Below, piece after piece: positions 1 to 8,877 of a DNA stretch of 64,000 nt. Position 1 is the first letter of the stretch, and every line of letters starts with the position of its first letter. The notes below the pieces were generated by a model. It had not been told where the DNA came from. It ran no database searches and worked only from the letters and a program-made list of their open reading frames with translations. Origin of the DNA: Verrucomicrobiaceae bacterium (GTDB taxonomy: Bacteria > Verrucomicrobiota > Verrucomicrobiia > Verrucomicrobiales > Verrucomicrobiaceae); NCBI GenBank assembly GCA_015075365.1, contig JABTUN010000002.1:186001-250000 (forward strand). The letters run 5' to 3'. Made by a program: the position numbers and the translations under genes.

Positions 1-308
1 CAGGTGGGGAAGCAGAGGATCTCCGTGCCGTCGGCATCCTCCATGAAGGACGCGCGCTCGAGATCGTGCCAGTGGGAAACGCTGAAGCCCATGATCAGGT
101 TCACGCAGAGCCGCCAGTATTCCCACGCGCCGTAGGCATCGCCCGCCCAGTCCTCACCGGGATCGTCCTCCGCCGGCACAAAATGAGCCTCGACGCGCCA
201 CTGCTGCCGCTCACGGGGAGCACCCTGTGGATCGAGAGTGACGTGAAACCCGCTCTGGGTGCGGACGAGATCAAAGACACGGGGGCCAATGCGGAGCATG
301 AGTAGCAT
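1..308 (-). CDS. hypothetical protein, 3' end outside window
   Basis: An open reading frame on the minus strand starts at an ATG at 308 (a second in-frame ATG lies at 299) and stays open to the left edge, so the C-terminus is missing. The visible ~100 residues begin MLLMLRIGPRVFDLV and are rich in Trp, Asp and Glu, with an EYWRLCVNLIMGF stretch. I do not recognise the family. The frame has the G/C third-position bias of the neighbouring real genes, which is the main support. No signal peptide is visible. Confidence 0.5.
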   Translation of the reverse strand, partial: MLLMLRIGPRVFDLVRTQSGFHVTLDPQGAPRERQQWRVEAHFVPAEDDPGEDWAGDAYGAWEYWRLCVNLIMGFSVSHWHDLERASFMEDADGTEILCFPT

Positions 309-505
309 TCAAGACAACATGGCTGCCGACGTCAATGGCCGCGACGCCGAGTAGGCATGCGCGCAAAACCATCAAAACGACCCTGCGAGCGATTTTGAAT
401 CTAAAATCTCAATAAGGGCTGGATCCGTCTCAAAAACCGGCCCAAACCTGCCTGCATTCTCAAATCCGAGATTGTAGTGCCCAAATCCGAGCTCGGATTT
501 GGACA
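309..505. other. intergenic, nothing recognised
   Basis: Short spacer between the partial gene and the minisatellite. I see no gene, tRNA or clear terminator. Around 478-505 there is an inverted motif (AAATCCGAG / CTCGGATTT) that could form a small hairpin at the entrance to the repeat array. Confidence 0.4.
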
Positions 506-925
506 TTTCGGCGGAGAATGCGCGCAGTTCGGGCCGAAGTGTCCACGTTTCGGCGGAGAATGCGCACAGCTCGGGCCGAAATGTCCACGTTTCGGCGGAG
601 AATGCGCGCAGTTCGGGCCGAAATGCCCACGTTTCGGCGGAGAATGCGCGTAGTTCGGGCCGAAATGCCCACGTTTCGGGGGAGAATGCTCACAGTTCGG
701 GCCGAAATGTCCACGTTTCGGGGGAGAATGCGCGCAGTTCGGGCCGAAATGCCCACGTTTCGGAGGAGAATGCGCGCAGTTCGGGCCGAAATGTCCACGC
801 CTCGGCGGAGAATGCGCACAGCTCGGGCCGAAATGCTCACGACTCGGGAGGGAATGCGGGCAGCTCGGGCCCAACTGCCTGCGACTCGCGCGGGAATGCG
901 TCTGACCGCCGTGGTAATACGCACA
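506..925. repeat. 42-bp tandem minisatellite, about 10 units
   Basis: Units start at 506, 548, 590, 632, 674, 716, 758, 800, 842 and 884, a strict 42-bp period. The first eight are nearly identical; the last two are degenerate. Each unit carries an inverted motif TTCGGGCCGAA followed by the next unit's TTTCGG. Because 42 is a multiple of 3, several frames stay open on both strands and would encode 14-residue repeats, but none has a convincing start or unique flanking domain, so I call it non-coding repeat DNA. A second array with the same period lies at 11417-11836. Confidence 0.85.
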
Positions 926-986
926 ACCCAACCCAGAATGCGCGTGACCGGGGAGAGGATGCCGCCATCCGGGCGTTCCTGACGGG

Positions 987-1436
987 CTACTTTTCCAAAT
1001 ACTCGCCCGCGACGATTTCTTCGTCGCCATCGTCGGCGTGGATGGCCTGGGCGATGACACGGCGGGTCACGTCTTCGAGGTATTTTTGCAGCACGTCGCT
1101 CAATTCGAGAAATTCAGGCCACAGCGTCTCGTCCACGAAGGTCTTGGGCACGCGGACCATGACGGTGTTGCGGCGCTGGCGGGCGTAGCGGTAGGGTTTC
1201 AACTCGTAGCGGCGCAGCAGGGCGACGAAGAGCTTCTTCGACCAGCCGTCGGCAAGGGTGAACTTGTACTCGATGGGCCGCTCGGCGCGTTCGGTCTTGT
1301 GCAGACGCGCCCGGATGCGCGCGATGGCATCGGCCGCGGCGGCCTTTTCGCCGGGCGTGGCGGTGCCGGCGTAGAGACGCTCGATCTTTTGCAGCTTCTC
1401 CAGCAGTTCGCGCTCGTGCATGGCCGTGGAGGTCAC
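987..1436 (-). CDS. conserved hypothetical protein, DUF2786-like N-terminus
   Basis: 149 aa. The N-terminus (LLEKLQKIERLYAGT, then an Ala/Arg-rich helix) resembles the short helical region of DUF2786 proteins. The middle part (ADGWSKKLFVALLRRYELKPYR) and the RNTVMVRVPKTFVDETLWPEF segment look like a compact soluble domain of unknown function. The GTG start at 1436 overlaps the TGA stop of the glutathione peroxidase gene (GTGA), suggesting translational coupling; an ATG at 1421 is the alternative. No membrane segment or catalytic motif is evident. Confidence 0.7.
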   Translation of the reverse strand: MTSTAMHERELLEKLQKIERLYAGTATPGEKAAAADAIARIRARLHKTERAERPIEYKFTLADGWSKKLFVALLRRYELKPYRYARQRRNTVMVRVPKTFVDETLWPEFLELSDVLQKYLEDVTRRVIAQAIHADDGDEEIVAGEYLEK

Positions 1437-1966
1437 TTCAAGGCGGCCTCGATGGCATCGAGCAGCTCGCCGGAGGTCGGTTCGACATCGGAGCCGAAGC
1501 GCTTCAAGATCCTGCCGTCCTTGCCGACGAGGAATTTCTCGAAGTTCCAGCCGACATCGCCAGGGACGGGCGAATTCGGCCCGGTGAGGGCGGCGTAGAG
1601 CGCGTGTTTGCCATCGCCCTTGATGCTGACCTTGGCGGTCATGGGGAAAGTGACCTTGTAGTTCTCCGTGCAGAAGGTCTTGATGGCTTTTTCATCGCCG
1701 GGCTCCTGGCCGCCAAAGTCATTGCAGGGCACGCCGAGGACGACGAGGCCTTTGTCAGCGACCTTGTCATGCAGCGCCTGCATGCCGGCATACTGCGGCG
1801 TGTAACCGCACTCGGAGGCGACATTGACGATGAGCAGCACCTTTCCGGCGTAGGTCTTCAGCGGCAGATCCTTGCCGTCGATGTCCTTCATGGTGATGTC
1901 GTGGATGGAATCGGCCGCGAAGAGGCTGGTGGTCATGGCGAGGAGGGAAAGCAGGAGTGTTTTCAT
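1433..1966 (-). CDS. glutathione peroxidase family protein, exported
   Basis: 177 aa from the ATG at 1966, chosen because it begins a clear signal peptide (MKTLLLSLLAMTTSLFAA). The enzyme reduces hydrogen or lipid peroxides with a thiol donor, here probably in the periplasm. The active-site region ASECGYTPQY carries a Cys rather than selenocysteine. The Gln (GQEPG) and Trp/Asn (WNFEKF) of the catalytic tetrad are present. Length matches single-domain bacterial members. Its stop overlaps the start of the next gene, and the upstream membrane-anchored gene is close, so these three likely form a small operon. In bacteria many such proteins use thioredoxin; the donor cannot be told from sequence. 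Confidence 0.93.
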   Translation of the reverse strand: MKTLLLSLLAMTTSLFAADSIHDITMKDIDGKDLPLKTYAGKVLLIVNVASECGYTPQYAGMQALHDKVADKGLVVLGVPCNDFGGQEPGDEKAIKTFCTENYKVTFPMTAKVSIKGDGKHALYAALTGPNSPVPGDVGWNFEKFLVGKDGRILKRFGSDVEPTSGELLDAIEAALK

Positions 1967-2010
1967 GGGGTGAGGGCGTGAAGGGTGCATGAGGCCAGCT
2001 GGCCAGGCTG

Positions 2011-2430
2011 TCAATACGAGCGCGGGCGGCCTTTGGGTGCAAAACTGGCCCAGCCCTTGGCCCGCTCGACCTGACGCCGGACGTCGTCCTCAAATTCCGC
2101 CTGCTCCACCCCGGTGGCGAAAACGGCCGCGTCATAAACGACCTGCACATGGGGCACGAGGCTGCTGCTGGAGCGCAGATGCAGCGCCAGCATGTCGAGG
2201 GTGATGCCATCCGCCCGCGTGCCATCCGCGGGCGTCCGGATCTCAAACCGCCGCGCGCGGCCGTCGTAGCGCAGCTCAAAATCCACTTTGGCAGGCGTGG
2301 ACACGACCTCGCTCAGGCGCTCCTTGGCGGCGCCGGCGGCTCCTTCGAGCGAATTCGCCCATTCGCGGCCAAACATGTCCCAGAACCCATAAGCGACGAG
2401 GGCGATGATGGCGTACTTGAGCAATTTCAT
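2011..2430 (-). CDS. membrane-anchored hypothetical protein
   Basis: 139 aa. One N-terminal hydrophobic segment (MKLLKYAIIALVAYGFWDMF) is followed by a soluble domain with alternating charged and beta-type stretches (VDFELRYDGRARRFEIRTP). It probably sits in the cytoplasmic membrane with the domain outside. I do not recognise the family. It lies just upstream of the exported glutathione peroxidase on the same strand with about 44 bp between them, so co-transcription is likely. Confidence 0.7.
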   Translation of the reverse strand: MKLLKYAIIALVAYGFWDMFGREWANSLEGAAGAAKERLSEVVSTPAKVDFELRYDGRARRFEIRTPADGTRADGITLDMLALHLRSSSSLVPHVQVVYDAAVFATGVEQAEFEDDVRRQVERAKGWASFAPKGRPRSY

Positions 2431-2551
2431 GGCGGCAGGGCGTTGATGCGGGGAAATGTAGTGGAGGCGTCATGCCGTGCGACACAAAAAAACATTCATC
2501 TGGCGGGCAAAGGCCGTGTCAGGGGAGCGCGGCTGCCGCCGAAGGGCGGGC

Positions 2552-4744
2552 TCATTGAAACCAGCGCTTCACACGGCCCCAGAAGCCTCCCCCCTGCGGC
2601 GCGGGGCGGGGTTGGGGCTGCGCGACACGCGGCATGGCACCGCGATGCTCCAGGCAGAAATCCTGCGGCAGCACCTCATAGGGCAGCGTGTCCTCATAGG
2701 CCATGCCGGCGTGGTGGCAGCCATCCGTGGCGAGCTGGCTGCTCAGGCGGCAGAGCGAGACACGGCTGAGCGGCAGTCCTGCCATGGGCACCTCGCTCTT
2801 GTAGCCGAGTTTTACCGCCTCCTTCATCACATCCGCCCAGATGGGCAGCGAGAGCCGTCCTCCGTATCCTTCGTCGATGATCGTCTGCGGCCGGTCGAGG
2901 CCGACCCATACGCCGCAGGTGAGGCGCTCCGTGTATCCGGCGAACCACGCGTCCTTGTAATCATTCGTCGTGCCCGTCTTGCCGCCGCCGGGCTCCTTGA
3001 AACCATGCTCCCCGCGCACGGCGGCGGCTGTGCCGCGCTCCATGACCTGCGCCAGGATGCCGCGCATCACATGGGCCACGCCGGGATTGACCACCTCGCC
3101 GTCGAGCACCGGGGTCTGGTAGATCGTGGCACCGGTCTTGTCGATGATGCGGTCGATCAGGAAGGGGCGGCGGCGCACACCCCCGTTCGGAAACACGCTC
3201 ATGGCGCTGGCGAGCTGCCGCACATTGCCGCCGATGTTGCCGATGAAGATCTGCGGCGTGCGCTCCTTCGGCATGTTGAATCCCGCGTCTGCCAGCAGGT
3301 TCAGCACACGGTCGAGCCCGGTGAAATTGCCAAGGCGCACGGTCATGGTGTTGCGACTGAGCACCAGGCCGTCCGTGAGCGTCTTGAGGCCGAGAAACTT
3401 CCCGTCGCTGTTCTGCGGGCTCCAGCCGAGCGCCGCCCCTTGGATTTCATGGGGCTGGATCGGCGCGTCGTCGATCAAGGTGCCGGGGAGGAAACCGGCG
3501 GCCACCCCCGCGGCATAGACAAAGGGCTTCACCGTCGATCCGATCTGCCGCTCCCCCTGGATGGCGCGGTTGTACTTGCTGTGGCGGTAGTCACGCCCGC
3601 CGACGATGGCCAGGATGCCGCCGGTCTGGTTGTCCAGCAGCGTCAGCGCGGCCTGGAGATACGGCGTGGTGCTGATCTCCACCGAGCCGTCCCAGGTCTT
3701 GTCAAAATCAGCCTTCCTGGGATGCTGGTAGGCCTTCAGCTTTTCCACCGCGGCCAGACGCTTTTCCACCGAGGCCTCCGCGGCGAGCTGGATGTCCTTG
3801 TTGATCGTGGTGAACACCTGCAGACCGCCGTCCTCGATGTCCTGCTGCTCCAGAATGAGATCCAGGTCGTGGCGCACCATGTCCAGCGCGTAGCCGCCCT
3901 GGCTCTGAAACGCCGGCTGCGCGTGCAGCGCGATGTCCGCGTAGCGCGCCTCCAGCTCCTCCTCCGCCGTGATCACCTTCGTCGTCAGCATGCGCTGGAG
4001 CACGTCATTGCGCTCCTTGATCGCGCCGTCGTAATTCCGGAAGGGGGAGAAGCGCACCGGGCTGCGCACGATGCCCGCGATCAGCGCGGCCTCGCTGAGA
4101 TTCAGCTGGCTGGCGTGTTTGCCAAAGTACACCTGGCTCGCGCGCTGGATGCCATACAGGCCGGTGCCAAAGAAGATGCGGTTCACATAGTGCTCGATGA
4201 TCTGCTCTTTCGTGCACGCCTTTTCGATGCGGCGCGCCAGCATCATCTCCAGCACCTTGCGGTGCAGATTGCGGTCATCCCCCAGCTCCGGGAAACTGTT
4301 GCGTGCGAGCTGCATTGTCAGCGTGCTGGCCCCCTGCACGATGCGGCCGTCCTTCAGGTTGCGCACCGCGGCGCGTGCCACCCCATGGTAATCAATGCCG
4401 CCGTGGGAGTAAAAGCGCGCGTCCTCGCGCGCCAGCAGCGCCTTGATGAACCAGGGGGAGACCTCGCTCAGCGGCACCACGATGCGGTTTTCCCCGTGCA
4501 TGCGCCCCAGCACCTCGCCCTTGAAGTCATACACCACCGTGCGCTCCGGCATCTGGCCTAGTTGCGTCAGGTCAAAGGCCTTCGCCCACTGGCTGTACAC
4601 GGCGATCACCACCACCATCGCCAGCGTCGTCAGCAGCGTCCCCCCCAGGATGAAAAACAGAGCCAGCCGCCTCCATCGCTGCCAGCGCGACATGACCCGC
4701 GGCTTTTTCACGGGCTTCTTGTCAGGTGCGGTTCTTTTCTTCAT
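2552..4744 (-). CDS. class A penicillin-binding protein (PBP1A family)
   Basis: 730 aa from the ATG at 4744; upstream codons in frame are Pro/Gly-rich and not protein-like. A basic cytoplasmic tail and one membrane segment (LALFFILGGTLLTTLAMVVV) are followed by a GT51 glycosyltransferase domain with EDARFYSHGGIDYHG and QGASTLTMQLARN, then a transpeptidase domain with the SxxK motif (GSTVKPFVYAAG), SRN (LSRNTM) and KTGT (GGKTGTTND). It polymerises and cross-links peptidoglycan in the periplasm. All catalytic motifs look intact and the length is normal. The C-terminal ~60 residues are Pro-rich. It stands alone, not in an obvious operon. Confidence 0.96.
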   Translation of the reverse strand: MKKRTAPDKKPVKKPRVMSRWQRWRRLALFFILGGTLLTTLAMVVVIAVYSQWAKAFDLTQLGQMPERTVVYDFKGEVLGRMHGENRIVVPLSEVSPWFIKALLAREDARFYSHGGIDYHGVARAAVRNLKDGRIVQGASTLTMQLARNSFPELGDDRNLHRKVLEMMLARRIEKACTKEQIIEHYVNRIFFGTGLYGIQRASQVYFGKHASQLNLSEAALIAGIVRSPVRFSPFRNYDGAIKERNDVLQRMLTTKVITAEEELEARYADIALHAQPAFQSQGGYALDMVRHDLDLILEQQDIEDGGLQVFTTINKDIQLAAEASVEKRLAAVEKLKAYQHPRKADFDKTWDGSVEISTTPYLQAALTLLDNQTGGILAIVGGRDYRHSKYNRAIQGERQIGSTVKPFVYAAGVAAGFLPGTLIDDAPIQPHEIQGAALGWSPQNSDGKFLGLKTLTDGLVLSRNTMTVRLGNFTGLDRVLNLLADAGFNMPKERTPQIFIGNIGGNVRQLASAMSVFPNGGVRRRPFLIDRIIDKTGATIYQTPVLDGEVVNPGVAHVMRGILAQVMERGTAAAVRGEHGFKEPGGGKTGTTNDYKDAWFAGYTERLTCGVWVGLDRPQTIIDEGYGGRLSLPIWADVMKEAVKLGYKSEVPMAGLPLSRVSLCRLSSQLATDGCHHAGMAYEDTLPYEVLPQDFCLEHRGAMPRVAQPQPRPAPQGGGFWGRVKRWFQ

Positions 4745-4865
4745 GCGGAGGTTTGGTTCATGATAACGCGCATCCCCGCCGGGGGGCAACCCTCAGACGA
4801 TGAACTCCATGTGAACTTCACCCGGTCCTGGCCATGCCCATATCCCGTGGGGGGCGCGTTGAGCC

Positions 4866-5837
4866 TCAAAAACACCGCCGGCACACCTCCCGCAGGCCCG
4901 CCCGCGTCGTGCAGCGGCGCATGTCATGGAGAAACGTCTCCGCGTCCGCCAGCCCGGGGCCGAAAAAGCCCAGATGCTTCTTGATCCGGTTCACCTGGTC
5001 GAGCTCGCGGGTGCCGGGCAGCGTCACGCAATCATAAAGCTCCTCGACATAGGCCAGCAAATCATCGCGTGACGGCTGGAGGACCGGCCCGCCACGCAAG
5101 TGCTGCCGGATCTGGTCAAACAGCCACGGATTGCGGATCGCGCCCCGCCCGATCATCAGGCCCGCGACGCCCGTCTCCCGCACCACCGCCTCCGCGTCAA
5201 AAGGGGAGCCGATGTTGCCGTTCGCCAGCACCGGGCACTCCAGAGCCGCCCTGGCCGCGCCGATCAAATCGTAGCGCACCCCCGCGCGATACATCTGCGT
5301 CACCGTGCGGCCGTGAATCGTCACCAGATCCACCCCATGCTTCACAAACAACGGCACCAGCGCGTCGATCGTCTCCGTGTCATCAAAGCCCAGCCGCGTC
5401 TTCACCGTGAACTTCACCCGCACCGCCTCGCGTAGCGCGCCCAGGATGCCCTCGATGCGCGGCACATCCCGCAGCAGGCCGCCGCCGGCGCACTTGCGAT
5501 ACACCACCGGCGCCGGGCATCCCAGGTTCAGGTCGATCGCCGCCACCGCATGCTCCTGCAGTTCCCTGGCCCCGCGCACCAGGGACGGGATGTCATTGCC
5601 GATCATCTGCGCCACCACCGGCCTGCCCGTGGGGTTGTCGATGACGGAATCGAGGATCCACTTCTCCAGATGGGAGTCCGGGTGGACGCGAAAATACTCC
5701 GTGTAATACACATCCGCCCCGCCATGGCGCGCCATCAGCCTCCAAAACTCCCGGTCCGTCACATCCTGCATCGGTGCCAGCGCCAGGAGAGGCTCCTGGC
5801 GTCCCAAAAGCTGCTCAAACTGCTCCACCGGACTCAT
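4866..5837 (-). CDS. dus: tRNA-dihydrouridine synthase
   Basis: 323 aa. This FMN enzyme reduces uridine to dihydrouridine in the D-loop of tRNA. The TIM-barrel N-terminus LALAPMQDVTDREFW, the DLNLGCPAP motif, the catalytic Cys in RKCAGGGLL, the phosphate-binding VKTRLGFDD strand, TIHGRTVTQMY, ANGNIGS and GLMIGRGAIRNPWLF are all in order. Length matches the family. It is transcribed convergently with nothing close by. Which Dus subfamily it belongs to (DusA, B or C) cannot be decided here. Confidence 0.94.
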   Translation of the reverse strand: MSPVEQFEQLLGRQEPLLALAPMQDVTDREFWRLMARHGGADVYYTEYFRVHPDSHLEKWILDSVIDNPTGRPVVAQMIGNDIPSLVRGARELQEHAVAAIDLNLGCPAPVVYRKCAGGGLLRDVPRIEGILGALREAVRVKFTVKTRLGFDDTETIDALVPLFVKHGVDLVTIHGRTVTQMYRAGVRYDLIGAARAALECPVLANGNIGSPFDAEAVVRETGVAGLMIGRGAIRNPWLFDQIRQHLRGGPVLQPSRDDLLAYVEELYDCVTLPGTRELDQVNRIKKHLGFFGPGLADAETFLHDMRRCTTRAGLREVCRRCF

Positions 5838-6792
5838 GCAGCCCTTTTAACCATAGAATCATCCCTCGTTCACGGACAAATCATGGGCGTGCGAGGCTTG
5901 GTTCCTGCGCATGGACCAATGACGCGGTGTCTTTGCAAATCAAGCGAGGTGAGTTCTGTCCAGGAGAGCGGCGAAGGTGATGAACCCGGCGAAAGATGAG
6001 GCGGCTTTGTCGGCGCGCATGCTCCGCGTCAGCGTCACCTGGCGCTTTTGAGCCCGCGCCCACCGCCACCACCCGGTCCGCCTTCCTGTCGATCGGCGCA
6101 GCCCAAGAGAGAAGATAGAGGGGAGAGGAGAGACGTGAGAGGTCGGTAGGGACGCGCTGCGCCGCGTCCGACGAACCGAAAGAGAGCGTAGGGCGAAGAG
6201 CAGAGGGCGGAGGGCCAGCGTTCAGAGGTCAGAAGTTAGAAGTCAAAAGTTAGAGGTCAGACGGTAGGGACGCGCTGCGCCGCGTCCGACGAACCGAAAG
6301 AGAGCAGAGGGGGGAGGTACGCGTTCGTAGTTCGGGCTTGAGCCCGCTCTGGGGTTGGACGTTCGACGTTGAGCGTTGCCTGGGTTGGCCGAAAGAGAGG
6401 AAAAAGAACAAAAAGGTCAGAGGTCAGACGTGAGAGGTGTGTAGGGACGCGCTGAGCCGCGTCCGACGAACCGAGAGAGCGCGGAGGGTGGAGGTACGCG
6501 TTCGTAGTTCGGGCTTGAGCCCGCTCTGGGATTGAACGTTCCGCGTTGGACGTTCGACGTTGAACGTTGCCTGGGTCCGCCATGCTGTCGATCGGGGCAC
6601 TGACCCGGTCGTCGTAGAGGCAAACGTCAGTTTGCCCCGGCACCGGGAAGTCTCACGACTTCCTCTACGAAACCGGGGCACTGACCCGGTCCGCAGGTCG
6701 TGCGGTGTTTTTCAGCAGCCTGCCAGTCACCCGACCGTTTTTATGGGCTGGCGCGCGGCGGGTCGTCTGAATGGCGCACCACTCCTTCCCGA
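5838..6792. other. 955-bp intergenic cluster of hairpin repeats
   Basis: No credible gene. From 6015 to about 6303 the sequence copies 8841-9130, i.e. the last codons of the TonB receptor gene (MLRVSVTWRF then TGA) plus its 3' flank. Hairpin elements with GGACGCG/CGCGTCC arms lie at 6146-6171, 6263-6288 and 6441-6466. CGGGCTTGAGCCCG hairpins recur near 6328 and 6510, and a GGCAAAC/GTTTGCC hairpin sits at about 6619. Short direct repeats (GAGGTCAGACG, CCGAAAGAGAG) link them. The block ends just upstream of the receptor start. Confidence 0.8.
6015..6303 (+). pseudogene. duplicated 3' end and flank of the TonB receptor gene
   Basis: This ~290-bp block aligns with 8841-9130 at an offset of about 2826 bp with only scattered mismatches. 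It starts inside the coding sequence: an ATG at 6019 is followed by the codons for LRVSVTWRF and TGA, the exact C-terminal end of the receptor encoded at 6793-8877. Only about a dozen codons remain, so it is a remnant, not a gene. The receptor is therefore bracketed by direct repeats in the same orientation. Confidence 0.85.
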
Positions 6793-8877
6793 ATGCGCTT
6801 TTCCCGCCTCTTCCCCGCCGCCTGCCTCGTTTTCCAGGCCCTGATGCCCACTTCGCAGGCCCAGGAGACCGCCGCGCCGCCCTCCGGCACGGAATTGCAG
6901 GAGGTCATCATCGAGGGCAAGGCGGAGAGCCTGCTGGGCAGCGCGCCCTCCGCCTCCAAAGGCCAGACCAATGCCAAGGAGCTCATGGAGCGCCCCTTCT
7001 CCCGCCGTGGCGAGCTGCTGGAGAGCGTCCCCGGCCTCATCGTCACCCAGCACAGCGGTGATGGAAAGGCGAACCAGTACTTCCTCCGCGGCACCAACCT
7101 CGACCACGGCACGGACTTCATGATCTATGTCGATGGCATGCCGGTGAACTTTCGCACGCACGCGCACGGCCAGGGCTACGCCGATCTGAACTTCATCATC
7201 CCGGAACTCGTCGGCGAGCTGGAGTACTGGAAGGGCAACTACTACGCCCAGCACGGCGACCTCAGCAGCACCGGCGCCGCGCGCTTCAAGCTGGTCGATT
7301 CCCTGCCCCACGGCATCCTCAGCACCACCTGGGGGGAGTATGAATACACGCGCACCTTAATCGCCGACAGCATCCAGGCCGGCTCCGGCGTGCTCACCGC
7401 CGCCCTGGAGCACCAGTTCTACAACGGCCCCTGGGATCTCAACGCGGACGCGCGCCGCTGGAACGGCCTGCTGCGCTGGCACTGGCACGACAGCACCGAC
7501 CGCGTGAACGTCACCTTCATGGGCTACCACGGCGAATGGACAAGCACCGACCAGGTGCCGCAGCGCGCGCTCGATGACGGCACCATCGGCCGCTTCGGCT
7601 TCATCGACCCGACCAACGGCGGGAATTCCCAGCGCTACAGCCTCAGCCTGGACTGGGAGCGCACGGACGGCCGCACCACCACCCGCGCCAGCGTCTATGG
7701 CGGCTTCTACGACCTCGATCTCTACTCCAACTTCACCTACTTCCTCGACAGCATCGCCCGCGGCGACACGCTGGGGGACCAGTTCGAGCAGCGGGACAAC
7801 CGCTGGTTCGTCGGCGCCCAGGTCGCGCGTGACTGGCGCTTTGACGCGCTCGGCCAGGAGCAGCGCCTCACCCTCGGCTTTGCCATGCACCATGATTTCA
7901 TCACGGGAATCGGCCTCTACAACACCACCGGCCGCCAGCGCTGGAATGTCGTGCGCCAGGACGACATCTACCAGGCCACCTACGGCCTCTACTCCGAGCT
8001 GGAGTTCCGCCCTGTGAGCTGGTTCCGCGTCATCCCCGGCCTGCGCGGCGATGTCTTCCACTTCAATGTACGCAACGGCAGCATGCAGGAAAACAACGGC
8101 AATCTCACCAAGGGCATCGTCAGCCCAAAGCTCGCCATGATCTTCGGCCCCTGGGCGGACACGGAGTTCTATGTCAATGCCGGCCTCGGCTTCCACAGCA
8201 ACGATACCCGCGGCACCACCATCACCATCGATCCTGACACCGGCGGCCCGGCGGACCGCGTGGACCCGCTGGCGCGCACCTACGGCGCGGAGTTCGGCAT
8301 CCGCAATGAATCCATCTCCCGCATGGTCAACACCCTCTCCTTCTGGTGGCTGCGCAGTGATTCCGAGCTGCTCTACATCGGCGATGCCGGCAACACCGAG
8401 CCCGGCCCCGGCAGCGAGCGCTTCGGCATCGAGCTGGCCAGCTACTGGCGGCCCACCGACTGGGCCATGGCCGATCTCGAGGCCACCTGGAGCTGGGCAA
8501 ACCTGCGCACCGTGAACCCGCCCAGCGCCGCCATCCCCGGCAACGTGCCCTACACCCTGAACGCCGGCTTCACCCTCGGGCGTGAGGAGGGGCCCTTCGG
8601 CTCCCTGCGCGCCCGCTACTTCGGCCCGCGCCCCCTCAGTGAGGACCACGCCGACATCCGCGCGCGTGAATCCCTGCAAGTGAACGCCCGCATCGGCTAC
8701 CGCAAAAAGAACTGGGAGGTCGCCCTCGAATGCCTCAACCTCCTCAACCGCGCCGACAACGACATCGAGTACTTCTATGAGAGCCAGCTCCCCGGCGAGG
8801 CCGCCCCGGTCGAGGACCGCCACGTCCACCCCATTGAGCCGCGCATGCTCCGCGTCAGCGTCACCTGGCGCTTTTGA
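6793..8877 (+). CDS. TonB-dependent outer-membrane receptor
   Basis: 694 aa from the ATG at 6793, which starts a signal peptide (MRFSRLFPAACLVFQALMP, cleavage near SQAQ). The frame is open further upstream but those codons encode repeat sequence. The plug domain includes FSRRGELLESVPGLIV, NQYFLRGTNLDHGTDFMIYVDGMPVN and ELEYWKGNYYAQHGDLSSTGAARF. The rest is a beta-barrel with alternating aromatic strands and ends in the typical terminal strand LRVSVTWRF. It would import a scarce ligand across the outer membrane using TonB energy. No substrate gene, TonB or ABC importer is adjacent, so the ligand is unknown. A TonB box is not obvious; EVIIEGK near the mature N-terminus is a candidate. Confidence 0.93.
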   Translation: MRFSRLFPAACLVFQALMPTSQAQETAAPPSGTELQEVIIEGKAESLLGSAPSASKGQTNAKELMERPFSRRGELLESVPGLIVTQHSGDGKANQYFLRGTNLDHGTDFMIYVDGMPVNFRTHAHGQGYADLNFIIPELVGELEYWKGNYYAQHGDLSSTGAARFKLVDSLPHGILSTTWGEYEYTRTLIADSIQAGSGVLTAALEHQFYNGPWDLNADARRWNGLLRWHWHDSTDRVNVTFMGYHGEWTSTDQVPQRALDDGTIGRFGFIDPTNGGNSQRYSLSLDWERTDGRTTTRASVYGGFYDLDLYSNFTYFLDSIARGDTLGDQFEQRDNRWFVGAQVARDWRFDALGQEQRLTLGFAMHHDFITGIGLYNTTGRQRWNVVRQDDIYQATYGLYSELEFRPVSWFRVIPGLRGDVFHFNVRNGSMQENNGNLTKGIVSPKLAMIFGPWADTEFYVNAGLGFHSNDTRGTTITIDPDTGGPADRVDPLARTYGAEFGIRNESISRMVNTLSFWWLRSDSELLYIGDAGNTEPGPGSERFGIELASYWRPTDWAMADLEATWSWANLRTVNPPSAAIPGNVPYTLNAGFTLGREEGPFGSLRARYFGPRPLSEDHADIRARESLQVNARIGYRKKNWEVALECLNLLNRADNDIEYFYESQLPGEAAPVEDRHVHPIEPRMLRVSVTWRF

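Noticed and set aside
401-1188. Several long ORFs on both strands through the 506-925 repeats
   Set aside because: A 42-bp unit without stops opens multiple frames at once; none has unique sequence, a plausible start or non-repeat domains.
2477-4561. 694-aa plus-strand ORF opposite the penicillin-binding protein
   Set aside because: It is His/Ala/Arg-rich antisense of a gene with all expected motifs.
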